NCBI RefSeq assembly: GCF_051201015.1
Contig: NZ_JBPEHI010000009.1
Reading direction: 5' to 3' (one strand)
DNA from: Petrimonas sulfuriphila
Lineage (GTDB): Bacteria; Bacteroidota; Bacteroidia; Bacteroidales; Dysgonomonadaceae
Length of the DNA: 64,000 nt
Shown: piece after piece, positions 16,505 through 25,199 of the stretch
Layout: every line of letters starts with the position of its first letter
How positions within the stretch are numbered: position 1 is the first letter of the stretch
The notes under the pieces: model-generated
Seen by the model: the letters and a program-made list of their open reading frames with translations, nothing else
What the model was told of the DNA's origin: nothing
Databases searched by the model: none
Position numbers and translations under genes: made by a program

Positions 16505-17977
16505 ATGAAGAAAATTACGATTACAATACTTCTAATAACCACTTTATCTACAACTTTTTTTATTGGTTGTGATTCACTGAATCAATATCCAATATCAGAA
16601 AAAAGTTCTGCAACATTTTTTAGCGACGAAGATCAATTTAATCAAGCTATTGCAGGTTGTTATTACATACTTCGGCAATATAAACTGCGGGATCACATTT
16701 ATTTCAGGTTAACAGAATCAAGATCTGACAACACATTCCAATTGCAAGATTATGACGATGGACAGACCTCCCGATTTGAAGAAACAAGTGCTCTTCCCTT
16801 ACTAAATGATATGTGGGCTGCTAGTTATAATGCAATAAATAGATGTAATACTGTTTTAGAAAATTTAGAGAAAGTGGATTTTGAAATGAATCGCGATCAA
16901 GTTGAAGGCGAAGCTCGCTTAATAAGAGCAATGGTATATTTTGATCTTGTTCGCATATATGCAGGAGTTCCAATCATAGATAAAACATTAACTTTATCTG
17001 AAAGTTATACTGTAGAAAGATCAACCATGCAAGAGGTTTATAACTTTATAAAAGAAGATTTGACAAAAGCTTCTGATTTATTACCTTCTTCTACCATTTC
17101 AGGTCGTTTTAACAAATATGTGGCAATTGCTTATATGGGAAAAGTACTCGTATTTGAGAGTGGATATCCACTTAAAAACAATAAATGGAACGAAGCAAAA
17201 GACTGGTTAAAAAGGGTTATTGATTCGAATCAATTTGAGTTTTTTCCTAACTTTGAAGACATTTTTTTATACGCAAATGAGTCAGGTAAGCAGTCTGTAG
17301 CATCATTTACTTGTTTATCTGGAGTTGGAAATCAGGGAAATCCTTTTCCTTCACGAAATGCACCCAGAGACATAGCCAAATCAGGAGAGTTAGGTATAAT
17401 ATTTGGAGGTAATGCAGCTTGTCTTCATATATCAGAAGATTTAGTTAATAGTTTTGAATCAAATGATTTCCGTTTGCCCATATCCATACAACAAGTATGG
17501 AAACATACAAATGGAAATCTTATTGATAATGAACCTTACTGCAGAAAATATCAAGATGGACCTGTTTCAACAGCACACGATTGGGATATCGATTATATTG
17601 ACTACCGATTTGACGAAGTTTTGTTGCTTTACGCTGAATGTCTAAATGAACTTGGATTTGTAGCGGATGGGGAATCTTTTAACATAGTGAACAATTTTCG
17701 TCTACGTGCTGGTTTAGCACCTAAAACCTCAGCTGAAATTCAATCTCAGGATGATTTTCGTTTGTGGATAGAAAATGAAAGACGTTGGGAGTTTATTGGA
17801 GAGAATATTCGCTGGTTTGATTTGGTAAGGACTGATAGAGCACTTGACGTTATGAATGCTTTTCTCACGCCCTATAACTATGGCGGAAATGTTACAAAAG
17901 ATCGCTATTTTTATCCTATCCCTTTAAGGGCTACTAATGAGAATCCAAATCTCTTAATAGATCCCGGGTTTAAATAA
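16505..17977 (+). CDS. SusD/RagB-type nutrient-binding lipoprotein
   Basis: 490 residues with a lipoprotein signal whose lipobox FFIGC gives lipid Cys22. SusD-like features: NAINRCNTVLENLEK and AEARLIRAMVYFDLVRIY (TPR region), DEVLLLYAECLNELG, and the C-terminal WIENERRWEFIGENIRWFDLVR. It is the surface lid over the SusC barrel and binds glycan. Smaller than many SusD proteins but complete. Confidence 0.96.
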   Translation: MKKITITILLITTLSTTFFIGCDSLNQYPISEKSSATFFSDEDQFNQAIAGCYYILRQYKLRDHIYFRLTESRSDNTFQLQDYDDGQTSRFEETSALPLLNDMWAASYNAINRCNTVLENLEKVDFEMNRDQVEGEARLIRAMVYFDLVRIYAGVPIIDKTLTLSESYTVERSTMQEVYNFIKEDLTKASDLLPSSTISGRFNKYVAIAYMGKVLVFESGYPLKNNKWNEAKDWLKRVIDSNQFEFFPNFEDIFLYANESGKQSVASFTCLSGVGNQGNPFPSRNAPRDIAKSGELGIIFGGNAACLHISEDLVNSFESNDFRLPISIQQVWKHTNGNLIDNEPYCRKYQDGPVSTAHDWDIDYIDYRFDEVLLLYAECLNELGFVADGESFNIVNNFRLRAGLAPKTSAEIQSQDDFRLWIENERRWEFIGENIRWFDLVRTDRALDVMNAFLTPYNYGGNVTKDRYFYPIPLRATNENPNLLIDPGFK

Positions 17978-18015
17978 CAGTTTTACTAAAGTTCGATATA
18001 ATTTCTTATTTCACG

Positions 18016-18038
18016 GAATTAGTAATTCTTTTTAATGA
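18016..18038 (+). terminator. Weak terminator-like hairpin after susD
   Basis: GAATT-AGT-AATTC (18016-18028) followed by T-rich sequence. The stem is only 5 bp, so it could instead be a 13-base palindromic protein site in front of the BNR gene. Confidence 0.25.
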
Positions 18039-18139
18039 GATTGCTATGTCGTACCTTTACAACTTATTAATAAAGAAAAAGTAGTAAATATAATTATCTT
18101 AGGATTATAGCCAATAAAAATTAATAAATATTCAAGGAA

Positions 18140-19348
18140 ATGAAAAAAAAGTGTTGTGTTCATAGTCATCATACGATGATTAAGATAATCATAAACAATA
18201 TAGTAATGTCGATTATCCTCATTATTCTTCCTAATACGCTTACAGCGATGGAGAATTTAAGTGAAAAAGATAAAGAGTGCATTCAGTTGAAATACAGAAC
18301 AAAATATGAAAAAGTACTGAAAGCATCAGAAGATTTGGACCGATGGTCTTATCTTGCTTTCCCATCCGTATTGCAAATCAACCCTTCCACGGTATTGATT
18401 TCATATAAGCGCGGTGAGGCACACGGTGGAGACCCAGGTGCTAAGCTAGAAATTATGAAGTATGATGTAATAAAGGAAAAGGAACTTGAAACAAAAATAA
18501 TTGGCGATATTGATGGATTAATTTTTCAAATGGGAGAATGGGTGAAGTTCCCAAATGGTGATATTGTTAATTACGTTGACATGCAGAAAATAGTACCTAC
18601 ACCTAACTATAGAAACAATCACCGAATAGGGATTTATTATTCTCGATCACAGGATAATGGCGAGAGCTTTGAGGTGATGAAAAAGATGGGGCCGGTAAAC
18701 GGGATTGAATACGGATATGTTTTTGAAGACATAATTGTTGGATCACAAGTTTATATGTTGGTGATGACTTTTCCTGAACTGCTGGGAAAAATAGGGAAAG
18801 AAGGGTGGAAATATGGAGAAGTTCATGTAATCAAGTCAAATGATAATGGAAAATCCTGGGAGTTCGTTCGCAACTTAAGCTTTGAGTTTGGAGAAATAGA
18901 TATAAATGAAAGTTCTTTCATTAAATATGGTGATGGTTTTATTGTAACAACACGAGGATATGATGGCCAACAATGGATATTTCACACGGACAATAATTTT
19001 AAACTAGTAAAGCAAGTCAATTTAACTGAAAATTACAATTGTGTTCAAAGTATAATTGGTAGACCGAGACTTTTTCTAAAAGATGGGGCAATGTATTTGT
19101 TGGGAAGAGATTATACAAATCCATACAGTCTTAATTTATATAAGATTGATCCTAAAACCTTGCATCTGGAAACTTATGTCACTTTGGATCAGCGTCCAGG
19201 AGATGCATATTATGCTGAAGTTTTTTTTACTAAAAAGAACGGTAAAACATTTTTTAACACTATTACTTATGTAAAATCAGTTAGTGATTTACCTGATATT
19301 GTTAGGTTAGAATTTCCATGGGAAGAAATTAACGGAATCAAGAAGTGA
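18140..19348 (+). CDS. Secreted BNR-repeat (sialidase-like propeller) protein
   Basis: 402 residues. The N-terminus is unusual (MKKKCCVHSHH); the ATG at 18176 (MIKIIINN) gives a more normal signal peptide ending near TLTA. The body is a beta-propeller with Asp-box motifs SQDNGESF and SNDNGKSW. VLISYKRGEAHGGDPG recalls the sialidase/BNR fold, but the FRIP arginine motif of GH33 is absent, so the activity may differ (other glycosidase, lyase or binding protein). Its place after SusCD suggests action on the imported glycan before uptake. Confidence 0.8.
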   Translation: MKKKCCVHSHHTMIKIIINNIVMSIILIILPNTLTAMENLSEKDKECIQLKYRTKYEKVLKASEDLDRWSYLAFPSVLQINPSTVLISYKRGEAHGGDPGAKLEIMKYDVIKEKELETKIIGDIDGLIFQMGEWVKFPNGDIVNYVDMQKIVPTPNYRNNHRIGIYYSRSQDNGESFEVMKKMGPVNGIEYGYVFEDIIVGSQVYMLVMTFPELLGKIGKEGWKYGEVHVIKSNDNGKSWEFVRNLSFEFGEIDINESSFIKYGDGFIVTTRGYDGQQWIFHTDNNFKLVKQVNLTENYNCVQSIIGRPRLFLKDGAMYLLGRDYTNPYSLNLYKIDPKTLHLETYVTLDQRPGDAYYAEVFFTKKNGKTFFNTITYVKSVSDLPDIVRLEFPWEEINGIKK

Positions 19349-19359
19349 ATGATAACAAT

Positions 19360-19397
19360 ACAGCATTTTTTGTCCTGTTGAAAAATAGAATTGCTGT
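19360..19397 (+). other. Imperfect hairpin after the BNR gene
   Basis: ACAGCA (19360-19365) pairs with TGCTGT (19392-19397), and inner T5/A5 can pair too. No T-run follows. Possible RNA-stabilising or weak terminator structure in the 221-base gap before the FAD oxidoreductase gene. Confidence 0.3.
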
Positions 19398-19569
19398 TCA
19401 CTTCGTTTTGACGATATAACTTAAGTTTCGAAAAAATAGTTTTTTTACATCAGCAGCAGAGGATCTTGGTTGATGATGACCAAATGTAGATTATAATTAA
19501 TAAATAATATGCCAAATGAATCTACAAGATTCCTGTGACATGCTATTAATCAGATTTATCAAATAAAAA

Positions 19570-21399
19570 ATGGAGAGTATTTTTATAGAAGCGGAGCATT
19601 TTGAGGATATTGGTGGTTGGGTAGTAGATCAACAGAGTATTGTGTCTATGGGTTCGTCCTATCTGATGGCTCATGGTTTAGGAATACCTGTAAGAGATGC
19701 GAAAACCATTATTACCATCAAATCTTCGGGCATGTATAAAGTTTGGGTCCGAACCAGAAACTGGGTTGCTAGTTGGAATAATAATTACTTTCCGGGAAAA
19801 TTTCAGGTGCTTATAAACCAAAAGGCGTTAGCTACAACTTTTGGTACTGAGGATGCAGCTTGGCATTGGCAGGATGGAGGTGAGATACAATTGGAGGGCG
19901 GCAATATCGAAATCGCCCTTCATGATCTGACAGGGTTTAATGGTAGATGTGATGCTATTTTTATCACAGATGAACCCGCATTTGTGCCTCCAAACGACTA
20001 CTCATCTTTGAGATTATTTCGCAAAAAATTCAACTTGTCTCCAATTAAAGAATATGGCAATTTCGATCTCGTTGTTGTAGGAGGAGGTATCGCAGGAATT
20101 TCAACTGCTATTTCAGCTGCAAGAAACGGTTGTAAAGTTGCGTTGATACATGACAGAGAGATACTGGGTGGCAATAATAGTTCAGAAGTGCGCGTCGGAC
20201 TGTCGGGACTCATTTACCAAGAGCCCTATTCTGAATTAGGGAGGTTGGTTGATGAATTTGGACCCATAGGGCATTGGACGTTATGGGAAGCTAAGAAGGA
20301 TCCGACATCAGAAAGAAGCAAAAGAATCTTTGAAATCATAGAAAAGTATCCGGAAAAAAAGATTCACAATGGTGGACCTGCATCAAACTATGAAGATGCT
20401 TTAAAGTTGCAGACTCTGAAAGCTGAAAAAAATATTTCCTTGTTTTTGCAGACTCACGTGGTTGCCGTAACAAAAGATGGTGATCGTATTACCGCTGTCA
20501 GAGGAGTAAATTGTCGATACGACGAAGAATATATCTTTAAAGGCACTTACTTTGCTGATTGTTCCGGTGATGCTAACCTGGGGTTTCTGGCAGGAGCAGA
20601 TTACAGGGTTGGTAGAGAAAGTAAAGAGATGACAGATGAGTCGTCTGCTCCTGATGAAGCGGATAATTTGGTTATGGGTACTTCTTGCCAGTGGTATGCT
20701 ACTGCACAAGAACAAGAGACTTCTTTTCCAGACTGCCCTTGGGCTGTACAATTTAACGAAAAAACATGTAAACATAAAATCAAAGGGGATTGGAACTGGG
20801 AAACTGGCTTCTTTAAAGACCAGGCTCTGGATGTAGAAAACATCAGGGATTACGCACTGAGGGTAATTTTCGGTAACTGGTCGTTTATTAAAAACAACAG
20901 CAAAAGGAGTGAAAGATATAAACATTATTCGTTGAACTGGATTGCATATATCGCAGGTAAAAGGGAATCGAGAAGGTTATTAGGGGATGTGATCTTAACC
21001 GAAACAGATATCATCAACCAAATCTATTATCCTGATGCTTCGTTTACCACTACCTGGAGTATAGATTTACATTATCCTATCTACTTTGATAATTTTGATG
21101 AAGAACCATTTTTGTCAAGAGCTGTGCAACATCAGATATCGCCATATGCTGTACCTTATCGCTGCCTTTACTCCCGGAACATTACTAACCTATTTATGGC
21201 AGGCCGAAATATCAGTGTCACTCACATAGCGTTGGGAACAGTAAGGGTGATGAGAACAATATCTATGATGGGAGAAGTAGTTGGGTTGGCGGCATCTATA
21301 TGCAAAGAAAGGAATATTCAACCTCGTGAAATCTATCACAAGTATTTAAAGCATTTATTAGAAAAATTATCAGAAGGTAACAAATCACATAAAATATAA
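19570..21399 (+). CDS. FAD-dependent oxidoreductase (FAD_oxidored type) with N-terminal carbohydrate-binding-like domain
   Basis: 609 residues without a signal peptide. Residues 1-140 look like a beta-sandwich of the CBM35/CBM6 kind (IEAEHFEDIGGW, MYKVWVRTRNW, HDLTGFNGRCDAIFITDE). The Rossmann FAD motif VVVGGGIAGISTA is at about 168-180, followed by LGGNNSSEVRVGLSG. The C-terminal FAD clamp AGRNISVTHIALGTVRVMRT is typical of the PF12831 group. Members often occur in glycan loci but few have known substrates. It is followed 4 bases later by the lyase gene, so both likely act in the cytoplasm on the same sugar; oxidation of a modified or anhydro sialic acid is one hypothesis. Confidence 0.85.
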   Translation: MESIFIEAEHFEDIGGWVVDQQSIVSMGSSYLMAHGLGIPVRDAKTIITIKSSGMYKVWVRTRNWVASWNNNYFPGKFQVLINQKALATTFGTEDAAWHWQDGGEIQLEGGNIEIALHDLTGFNGRCDAIFITDEPAFVPPNDYSSLRLFRKKFNLSPIKEYGNFDLVVVGGGIAGISTAISAARNGCKVALIHDREILGGNNSSEVRVGLSGLIYQEPYSELGRLVDEFGPIGHWTLWEAKKDPTSERSKRIFEIIEKYPEKKIHNGGPASNYEDALKLQTLKAEKNISLFLQTHVVAVTKDGDRITAVRGVNCRYDEEYIFKGTYFADCSGDANLGFLAGADYRVGRESKEMTDESSAPDEADNLVMGTSCQWYATAQEQETSFPDCPWAVQFNEKTCKHKIKGDWNWETGFFKDQALDVENIRDYALRVIFGNWSFIKNNSKRSERYKHYSLNWIAYIAGKRESRRLLGDVILTETDIINQIYYPDASFTTTWSIDLHYPIYFDNFDEEPFLSRAVQHQISPYAVPYRCLYSRNITNLFMAGRNISVTHIALGTVRVMRTISMMGEVVGLAASICKERNIQPREIYHKYLKHLLEKLSEGNKSHKI

Positions 21400-21403
21400 T
21401 TTC

Positions 21404-22336
21404 ATGATACAATTTACAAAAATAAGAGGTTTAATTGCACCTGTTTTTACAGCCTTTAAACAAGATGGAGAAATTAACAAGGATATAATACCAGCTTACG
21501 CGGATAAATTAAAGAAAAAGAAGCTAAAGGGAGCTTTTATTCTCGGTTCTTCAGGAGAAGGAATGCTGCTAAGTGTGGAGGAAAGAAAATCAATTATGGA
21601 TATATGGGCAAAAGAACGTTCGGAAACGTTTAAACTTATTGTTCATGTCGGTGCAAACTCATACAAGGACTCACAGGTTTTGGCAAAGTATGCTGAAGAT
21701 ATGGGAGTGGATGCATTATCAGTTATGGGACCTACGTTTCTCCAACCCAAAACGGTCAAAGATCTTGTATCATATATAAAAATAATCGCAGATGTAGTTC
21801 CAGGCATTCCATTTTATTATTATCATATTCCAGTACGAACAGGCATTAATTTCAATATGATTGATCTACTAAGAGAGGCCAAAAATGAAATACCCAATCT
21901 TGTCGGGATTAAATATACCAATAGCAATTTCATGGATATGCAGCAATGCATACTCTTCGATAATATGCGATTTGATATTCTACATGGATCTGATGAAACA
22001 TTACTGTTTGGATTAACTCTCGGTATTGAAGGCGGTATTGGAACAACCTACAACTTGATCCCTGAGTTGTATTATGAAATGATAGATGCATTCAATAACA
22101 ATAATGTAGATTTGGCAAGACAACTTCAGGCAAAGTCTGTAAGGTTAATGAACATCATAAGCAGACATGGAGGAGGTATTGTTGCTGGAAAATATCTTAT
22201 GAAGATTGCAAATATGGATTGTGGCCCATGTCGTCTTCCATTAAGAACGATAAGTAATGACGAGGCAAAGGAAATGATAGAAGAGTTAGAGACAAATGAA
22301 CTATTTGATCTAATTCAAAACTCTTTTAAAGTTTGA
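21404..22336 (+). CDS. nanL: N-acetylneuraminate lyase (DapA/NanA superfamily, NPL-like)
   Basis: 310 residues, a TIM-barrel class I aldolase. The carboxylate-binding motif is GSSGEG near residue 47. The catalytic Tyr140 is in YYYHIPVRTG and the Schiff-base Lys170 in GIKYTNSN. The YYYHIP and PRLPLR segments resemble the vertebrate NPL/Bacteroides NanL branch more than DapA, so I assign sialic acid cleavage to pyruvate and N-acetylmannosamine. A related 2-keto-3-deoxy acid remains possible. NanE and NanK are absent from this window. Confidence 0.82.
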   Translation: MIQFTKIRGLIAPVFTAFKQDGEINKDIIPAYADKLKKKKLKGAFILGSSGEGMLLSVEERKSIMDIWAKERSETFKLIVHVGANSYKDSQVLAKYAEDMGVDALSVMGPTFLQPKTVKDLVSYIKIIADVVPGIPFYYYHIPVRTGINFNMIDLLREAKNEIPNLVGIKYTNSNFMDMQQCILFDNMRFDILHGSDETLLFGLTLGIEGGIGTTYNLIPELYYEMIDAFNNNNVDLARQLQAKSVRLMNIISRHGGGIVAGKYLMKIANMDCGPCRLPLRTISNDEAKEMIEELETNELFDLIQNSFKV

Positions 22337-22470
22337 ATTTTGCCAGATTATCAATACTATAAGAGATACGTATTCTTTCGGTCTTGATTAACTACAAAAG
22401 TAAACCAACTTAACTATGCGAAAGGATTCTACTCAGTCATGTATGAATAACAAATAAAGATTATTTCTAG

Positions 22471-23328
22471 ATGAGATATAATTTGCTTATTATATTGTTG
22501 ACATTATTAATTGTGAATTTTAAAACGTATTCTCAGGATAACCATCGCTACGTTGATGAGTTGAACGCTTCAATTCACCCGACTAGAAAAATCACTTACA
22601 AGAAAGTAGATAATCACGAATTGAAGCTGCATATTCTAGAACCTGCAGAGAAAAGCAATAAGTTATTAAAACCATGCATTATAGGGATACATGGAGGAGG
22701 TTGGGCTGGAGGTAATCCTACGATGGTATATGCAATACTGCAGGAGTTCGTTAAAGAGGGATGGATTGGTATTTCCATTGAATACAGGCTTTTAAATCTC
22801 TCCAAAAACCACACAGTCTCCGATTGTGTTAAAGATGTAAAAACTGCCATTCGCTATGTAAAAGAACATGCGAGTGAGATAGGAATCGACTCAGAACAGA
22901 TTACCCTAAGTGGTTTATCAGCTGGCGGTCATCTTGCTTTAGGCGCACTGTTATTTGATACTCTCAATGAAAAATCCGACAACCTGGCAATTTCTACACA
23001 ACCACGGTATGTGATCCTTTATTATCCAGTAGTTGACACTTCCATAAAAGGGTACGGAAATAAGAAGATAGGGGATGAGTGGTTAAAATTATCGCCCTTG
23101 CATAACATCAAGGGAAATTTACCTCCTATTCTTATTTTTCATGGTATGAAAGATAATGTGGTGCCAATTGAGGGTGTCATAAATTTTCAAAAAAAGATAG
23201 TTTCTTTAGGGAACTCCTGTGATTTGATTATTCATGGAGAAGGTATTCATGGATATTTTTTATACTCACAATCAAAATTTAATGATGTTATTAATCAGAC
23301 ATTTAGTTTCCTGAATAGATTCGATTAG
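22471..23328 (+). CDS. Secreted alpha/beta-hydrolase esterase
   Basis: 285 residues with a signal peptide ending near TYSQ (residue 21). Oxyanion-hole motif IGIHGGGWAGG, nucleophile elbow LSGLSAGGHL, an Asp in GMKDNVVP, and the His near HGEGIHGYF complete the esterase/lipase triad. The BD-FAE/acetylesterase type removes acyl groups from sugars. At the end of the locus it probably de-O-acetylates the glycan or sialic acid in the periplasm (inference). Confidence 0.85.
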   Translation: MRYNLLIILLTLLIVNFKTYSQDNHRYVDELNASIHPTRKITYKKVDNHELKLHILEPAEKSNKLLKPCIIGIHGGGWAGGNPTMVYAILQEFVKEGWIGISIEYRLLNLSKNHTVSDCVKDVKTAIRYVKEHASEIGIDSEQITLSGLSAGGHLALGALLFDTLNEKSDNLAISTQPRYVILYYPVVDTSIKGYGNKKIGDEWLKLSPLHNIKGNLPPILIFHGMKDNVVPIEGVINFQKKIVSLGNSCDLIIHGEGIHGYFLYSQSKFNDVINQTFSFLNRFD

Positions 23329-23334
23329 CAATCC

Positions 23335-23428
23335 AAAAGAGGCTATCTCATGGTGTAGTGCTCCACGGTAGTTTTTTGTCCAACTTATCGGGGTTCACTT
23401 CAAAATAAACCATGGGATAACCTTTTTG
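23335..23428. repeat. Imperfect 20-base inverted repeat around 54 bases
   Basis: Left arm 23335-23354 and right arm 23409-23428 match at 16 of 20 positions when inverted. In RNA two of the differences become G-U pairs. The element closes the AT-rich locus and separates it from the convergent rubrerythrin gene. It could be a bidirectional terminator, a MITE or an insertion-sequence scar. No transposase is present. Confidence 0.5.
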
Positions 23429-23499
23429 ATACATTAATTATTTTTGTCCTATAAACCCTGTAATGCGTATTTAGAACGAGTCATTTTTAGCATTCTCTA

Positions 23500-24078
23500 T
23501 CAATAATCCGCACTGTTTTTGGGTTCGAAATAGGCTTGCGGATGCAGGCAGGTCGGACAGTTTTTCGGCGGTTTCTTGCCTGTAAACACATAACCGCAGT
23601 GGCGGCAATACCATTCGATCTCTTCCTCGCGTACAAAAACGGTCCCGTCCTGTACCCTTTGCAGTAGCTTCAGGTATTTTTCCTCGTGGACTGCTTCCGC
23701 TTTGGCAATCATCCGGTACATGGTGGCAATTTCCTTGAATCCTTCTTCTTCGGCCACTTTGGCGAAATGAGGATAGAGATCGGTCCACTCTTCGTTCTCG
23801 CCTTCAGCGGCGGCTTTTAGGTTTTCCGCAGTTGTGCCGATCATTCCTGCCGGATAAGTTGCTGTAATTTCAAGCATTCCGCCTTCCAGGTATTTAAACA
23901 TACGTTTTGCGTGCACCATCTCCTGGTCTGCGGTTTCCAGGAAAATGGCCGAAATTTGCTCATACCCTTCTGTTTTGGCCTGTTTTGCGAAGAATGTGTA
24001 GCGCATTCTTGCCTGAGATTCGCCTGCAAAAGATTTCAGCAGGTTCTGCTCTGTTTGGGTTCCCTTTACACTTTTCAT
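23500..24078 (-). CDS. rbr: Rubrerythrin
   Basis: 192 residues. The N-terminal ferritin-like four-helix domain binds a diiron site (ESQARMRYTFFAKQA, AKAEAVHEEKY). The C-terminal rubredoxin domain has WYCRHCGY and CPTC cysteine pairs at about 155-180. It reduces hydrogen peroxide in anaerobes using electrons from rubredoxin or NADH oxidoreductases, in the cytoplasm. It is a single gene with its own -7 box. Confidence 0.97.
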   Translation of the reverse strand: MKSVKGTQTEQNLLKSFAGESQARMRYTFFAKQAKTEGYEQISAIFLETADQEMVHAKRMFKYLEGGMLEITATYPAGMIGTTAENLKAAAEGENEEWTDLYPHFAKVAEEEGFKEIATMYRMIAKAEAVHEEKYLKLLQRVQDGTVFVREEEIEWYCRHCGYVFTGKKPPKNCPTCLHPQAYFEPKNSADY

Positions 24079-24118
24079 AATTGGTTGTTTTATAAAATTT
24101 TAAAATATATTACTCTCA

Positions 24119-24126
24119 CAAAGATA
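24119..24126 (-). promoter_or_regulatory. -7 box of rubrerythrin
   Basis: Minus-strand TATCTTTG, about 40 bases before the start codon. No clear -33 TTTG. Confidence 0.5.
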
Positions 24127-24185
24127 CAAAATTAAATAACCGTTTTAGCGCTCAACTTATCTGCAGGTCAAAATTTAAATTATGT

Positions 24186-25193
24186 CTAAATAGTTGTCTG
24201 TTTTGTCGGATTTGGGCTTCCGGTCTCAACCGAACCCCGGCGGCCATATAGCTTATCGAAAGACAACGCGAACAAACCATAAAAAGCGAAGGCACTCATG
24301 AAACCGGCAAAAACATCAATCAGGTAATGCGCTTTGATATATACGGTTGCTCCGCAGAGAAGAGCGTATAACGGGAAAACAATGAACATTATTCTTTTAT
24401 TATTTCTATATAACCACATCATCAGTATAGTGGATATGCCCACGTGCGAACTTGGAAATGCGGCAGTGGGCCGTTCTCCCATTGCCTGCAATACCCTGAC
24501 ACAACTGTTGAATAATCCATCCCCATAACCGGAAACGGGCAACAGTTCGCTGTTGTAATAAAAATAATTGCCAACATTCAAAAAAAATCCGTTTTCTGCA
24601 TTCTCTGTTCCTATAACCGGAAAATAAAATTGCGGGCCGGTGACGGGAATAAAGATAAACAAGAAATAATAAAGGAAAAACGATCCCAAGAATATGAAAG
24701 TTAATTTGTCGAACTTCTCCCGTTGATAAAAGAAACAGTACAAAATGACGAACATCATCATGGGAAAATAGAAGAAATACCCCATGTAGAATGCTTCGCT
24801 AATCCACTCCGAGGAAAAATGCTTCGAAAAGGCCAGGGCCGGCTGAAACCCAAAGATAGATTGCTCTGCGGAAGCAAAAACGTGGTCCAGGTTCCCAAAT
24901 ATTTTATTGAATTCGTAGGTTTCAGGATACCAGTAAGTGATAAGTCCTACGGAGAAGAGGACACGGACGAAAGCCGTTGCCGGTGCAAAGTTAAGCATAG
25001 ACGTGGCGGAATAGGCAAGAAACATTCCGCTGATAATTAGCATACGAGCCAACAAGAAGGAACCCGGATTATCCAGTCTGTTCCAGAGAACGATGACAAT
25101 GACAGAGGTAATTGCGACATAACCGGCTGTGAGAATTTCTACTCCGAAGAAGTTCCTCTTTTTTCTGAAGGATGTATAGTTTTTCTCTGGCAT
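24186..25193 (-). CDS. PAP2-superfamily membrane phosphatase/transferase
   Basis: 335 residues with several membrane helices. PAP2 active-site motifs near the C-terminal third: AAFPSSHVG (domain 2) and KAHYLIDVFAG (domain 3, His and Asp). The arrangement resembles the Aur1/inositolphosphotransferase-like PAP2_3 group, which handles polyprenyl or sphingolipid head groups. Bacteroidetes make sphingolipids, so lipid head-group transfer is possible, but a generic lipid phosphatase is equally likely. It lies 6 bases after the ABC-F gene. Confidence 0.85.
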   Translation of the reverse strand: MPEKNYTSFRKKRNFFGVEILTAGYVAITSVIVIVLWNRLDNPGSFLLARMLIISGMFLAYSATSMLNFAPATAFVRVLFSVGLITYWYPETYEFNKIFGNLDHVFASAEQSIFGFQPALAFSKHFSSEWISEAFYMGYFFYFPMMMFVILYCFFYQREKFDKLTFIFLGSFFLYYFLFIFIPVTGPQFYFPVIGTENAENGFFLNVGNYFYYNSELLPVSGYGDGLFNSCVRVLQAMGERPTAAFPSSHVGISTILMMWLYRNNKRIMFIVFPLYALLCGATVYIKAHYLIDVFAGFMSAFAFYGLFALSFDKLYGRRGSVETGSPNPTKQTTI

Positions 25194-25199
25194 AAGAAG

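Noticed and set aside
21404..22336. Assignment as 4-hydroxy-tetrahydrodipicolinate synthase (DapA)
   Set aside because: The YYYHIP and GIKYTN motifs and the sugar-locus context fit the neuraminate lyase branch better.
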